Of a DNA stretch of 64,000 nt, positions 62,461 through 64,000 are shown piece after piece. The DNA comes from Limnanthes douglasii subsp. nivea (taxonomy: Eukaryota; Streptophyta; Magnoliopsida; Brassicales; Limnanthaceae), in assembly GCA_036936605.1 (NCBI GenBank), contig JAUPFV010000002.1, positions 317,208,893-317,272,892 on the forward strand, written 5' to 3'. Each line of letters starts with the position of its first letter. Within the stretch, counting starts at the first letter, position 1. The notes beneath the pieces were generated by a model. That model did no database searches and was not told where the DNA came from. It worked only from the letters and a program-made list of their open reading frames with translations. The position numbers and the translations under genes were made by a program.

Positions 62461-64000
62461 ACTAAATGAGAATTTCAATCCTTCTTATGCTTTTTTCTAG
62501 AACTTGAGCTCATTCCAGAAAAAGTGTCACTACTTGAGATAGTATGCACCCAGTCTTGCCTCTTATCATATCTCTCTTTTGCATCATTCTTTTCCTTGCT
62601 TTTTCTTCTAACAAAGTCAATCAACTCAATAATACCTATCAACATTTGCATTTTATCTTGCAAATAGGTAATCATTATTCATATGAACATGATCATTATG
62701 GTAGGAACAAAAATATCTCATAGGAGTCATATTATCTGGAGCTAACAATTGACGAGGTGGTCTCAAATTTGTTTTTTCTTCATCTAATAAAAAAAAAGTA
62801 ATATTCTCGATTAAAGAAGTATGCATTCGGGTTGAATTATCATAATACGAAAACACTGGTATATTCAAAAGAACTTTCATGACATCATTTCACTTTACTT
62901 TATCATTTTTTTCTTATCTCATACTAAATCTTTTGCATCTTGAAATTTTGAATAACCAGAAGTTCTACTTTTTCAAAGCATCAACCCTAATAAGCTAATC
63001 TGACTTTTACAAAATATCTCTGATTGTATCAACAAGAAATTTGACGAGATCTCCGTACAAGTTTTCTTTCAAAATAAAACCTCTTCTGAATGCAACCACA
63101 TCAATATTTTCTTTACATATTTCCAGAGCATTCATTTCGTGGACAAACATTTGAACATAACTTTTCAATTTTTTACACTTCCTCTGGTAAAAAGTCGTTA
63201 TAGTATATCCTTCATTCTTATAAGCTCTATTGCAAATGAAAAGATTTATAAAAGCATTCTAAAGTCCTTCGTAAAAATTAATGGTCCCTTTAGGAAAATA
63301 TTAAAATAATCTAACGTATTTTCTTTAAATATCATTCAAAAATGTCTGCATGGTAACATACCATCCGTGTTAAATCCATCATCATATTTATGAACTACTC
63401 TAAATGATGCTCAATATCATCCGAACCATCATAAGTTTTCATTCAATATAGATCAAACGTTTTTGGAAGCTTTCCTTCAAGAATTTTGGGGACAAAAAGA
63501 GATTCATGGATCATGTAATCTGCCATTTTTGGTCTTTCTTCATTATAAAACATTAGTTTCTTTCATTTACTATTTATTTATTCAACACTACTCGACTGAC
63601 CTTCACAATAAAGAATATTTAACTTGAATTTTCTTTGCTTATTATCTTCATCATCATCCAAGCGTTTTTTTTTTCTTTTTTACCCACGCGCCTAAATGTT
63701 ATCTCTCTTTCTTTAACTCTATAGGTGCAACTTGCATCAAAACCTTCCTTACTTACTCTCTGCTTCTTTTTACCATTTGATGTAATATTTTTGGTCAAAA
63801 TTTGTAATACTTCTGTTAAATTCTCAAATCTTGCTTTAGCTTCCTGATCTCTTTCAACTTATAAACAATTTAATTTAATTTTCTTTTGTTTCAACTCCTC
63901 GATCTGAAATTCTAAAAGTCAATACTATAAGGAGTCGTGGATATACCTTGAGTAATAAGATCTTCTCCCAGGATATCTAGAGAAGTAAAAATTTGCACAT
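62461..64000 (-). pseudogene. G4 gag (continues beyond the window)
   Basis: Zinc remnant FCSYHNDHVHMNNDY (about 62660-62710 on the - strand; canonical YCxYHxDHGHxTEEC) lies in an ORF ending near 62653. Upstream are LTSSNFLLIQSEIF-like and YNDFLPEEV pieces and the gag opening DYMIHESLFVPKILEGKLPK then TFDLYxMKTYDGSDDIEHHL (about 63390-63520). The rest to 64000 is charged N-terminal text (EKDNIxAWVKKKKKRLDDDE-like). Several stops; the start codon and 5' LTR are outside the window. Confidence 0.7.

Larger units (their letters stand above)
58904..64000 (-). mobile_element. G4: Ty3/gypsy element of the G1 family, - strand, running out of the window
   Basis: On the - strand the interior from gag (64.0-62.5 kb) through protease, reverse transcriptase and RNase H to the integrase end (58904) is present. 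Protein phrases match G1 closely (LEGKLPKTFDLY / LEGELPMKFDLY; YHNDH zinc knuckle; LAPNWEGPYKIV). The 3' LTR appears to be missing and the 5' LTR lies beyond 64000. It is the best-preserved Tat-type element here: both reverse-transcriptase catalytic motifs are intact, though frames are broken elsewhere. Confidence 0.85.

Overview
The window reads as an AT-rich, gene-poor stretch of a flowering-plant nuclear genome, most likely a eudicot. It holds one intact host gene, an intronless CBL-interacting protein kinase of the CIPK6 type at 3206-4495 on the + strand, next to more than 50 kb of old, nested and inactivated LTR retrotransposons. Everything outside the kinase locus is either transposon debris, short tandem repeats or AT-rich DNA with no recognisable content.

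Layout. 1-2.7 kb: AT-rich flank with a 14-bp minisatellite. 2.7-4.7 kb: kinase promoter (palindromic G-box, TATA box), a 5' leader with two overlapping upstream ORFs, the CDS and a possible poly(A) signal. 4.7-5.6 kb: short repeats and (TA)n. 5.8-12.3 kb: G1, a + strand Ty3/gypsy element of Tat type. 12.45-19.49 kb: K1, a - strand Ty1/copia element with both LTRs (about 980 bp each), interrupted by S1 (13847-15002), a 1.16-kb internally deleted gypsy derivative with a perfect 5-bp target duplication. 19.5-21.6 kb: unassigned DNA and a lone G1-type LTR. 21.6-25.8 kb: K2, copia, +. 25.8-28.9 kb: K3, copia, -, meeting K2 tail to tail. 29.1-38.2 kb: K4, copia, +, split by G2 (30463-35891), a complete-length gypsy element with both LTRs. 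38.3-39.4 kb: a GGGTACCCG-rich element resembling a non-autonomous DNA transposon. 39.66-39.88 kb: a tRNA-derived SINE with target duplications. 40.8-45.0 kb: K5, copia, + strand, whose gag-to-integrase segment occurs three times in tandem. 45-48.4 kb: a 24-bp minisatellite and mostly unassigned DNA. 48.4-58.6 kb: G3, Tat-type gypsy, - strand, with a 155-bp tandem array and an antisense, apparently intron-containing coding relic between integrase and 3' LTR. 58.9-64.0 kb: G4, a second - strand gypsy element closely related to G1, running out of the window.

How it fits together. The kinase should act in calcium signalling with calcineurin B-like partners; its leader and promoter carry the only plausible host regulatory sites. 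All element ORFs carry stops, frameshifts or lost catalytic residues: the second reverse-transcriptase aspartate in G2, two in G3, one in K2 (G4 keeps them). The most informative features are structural: repeated independent tandem duplications inside elements (154 bp in G1, 374 bp and 155 bp in G3, 1.56 kb three times in K5), a reading frame that runs from the G2 integrase into its 3' LTR, and the antisense gene-like region of G3. I found no CRISPR array, operon, rRNA or convincing tRNA gene, and no wholly novel system.
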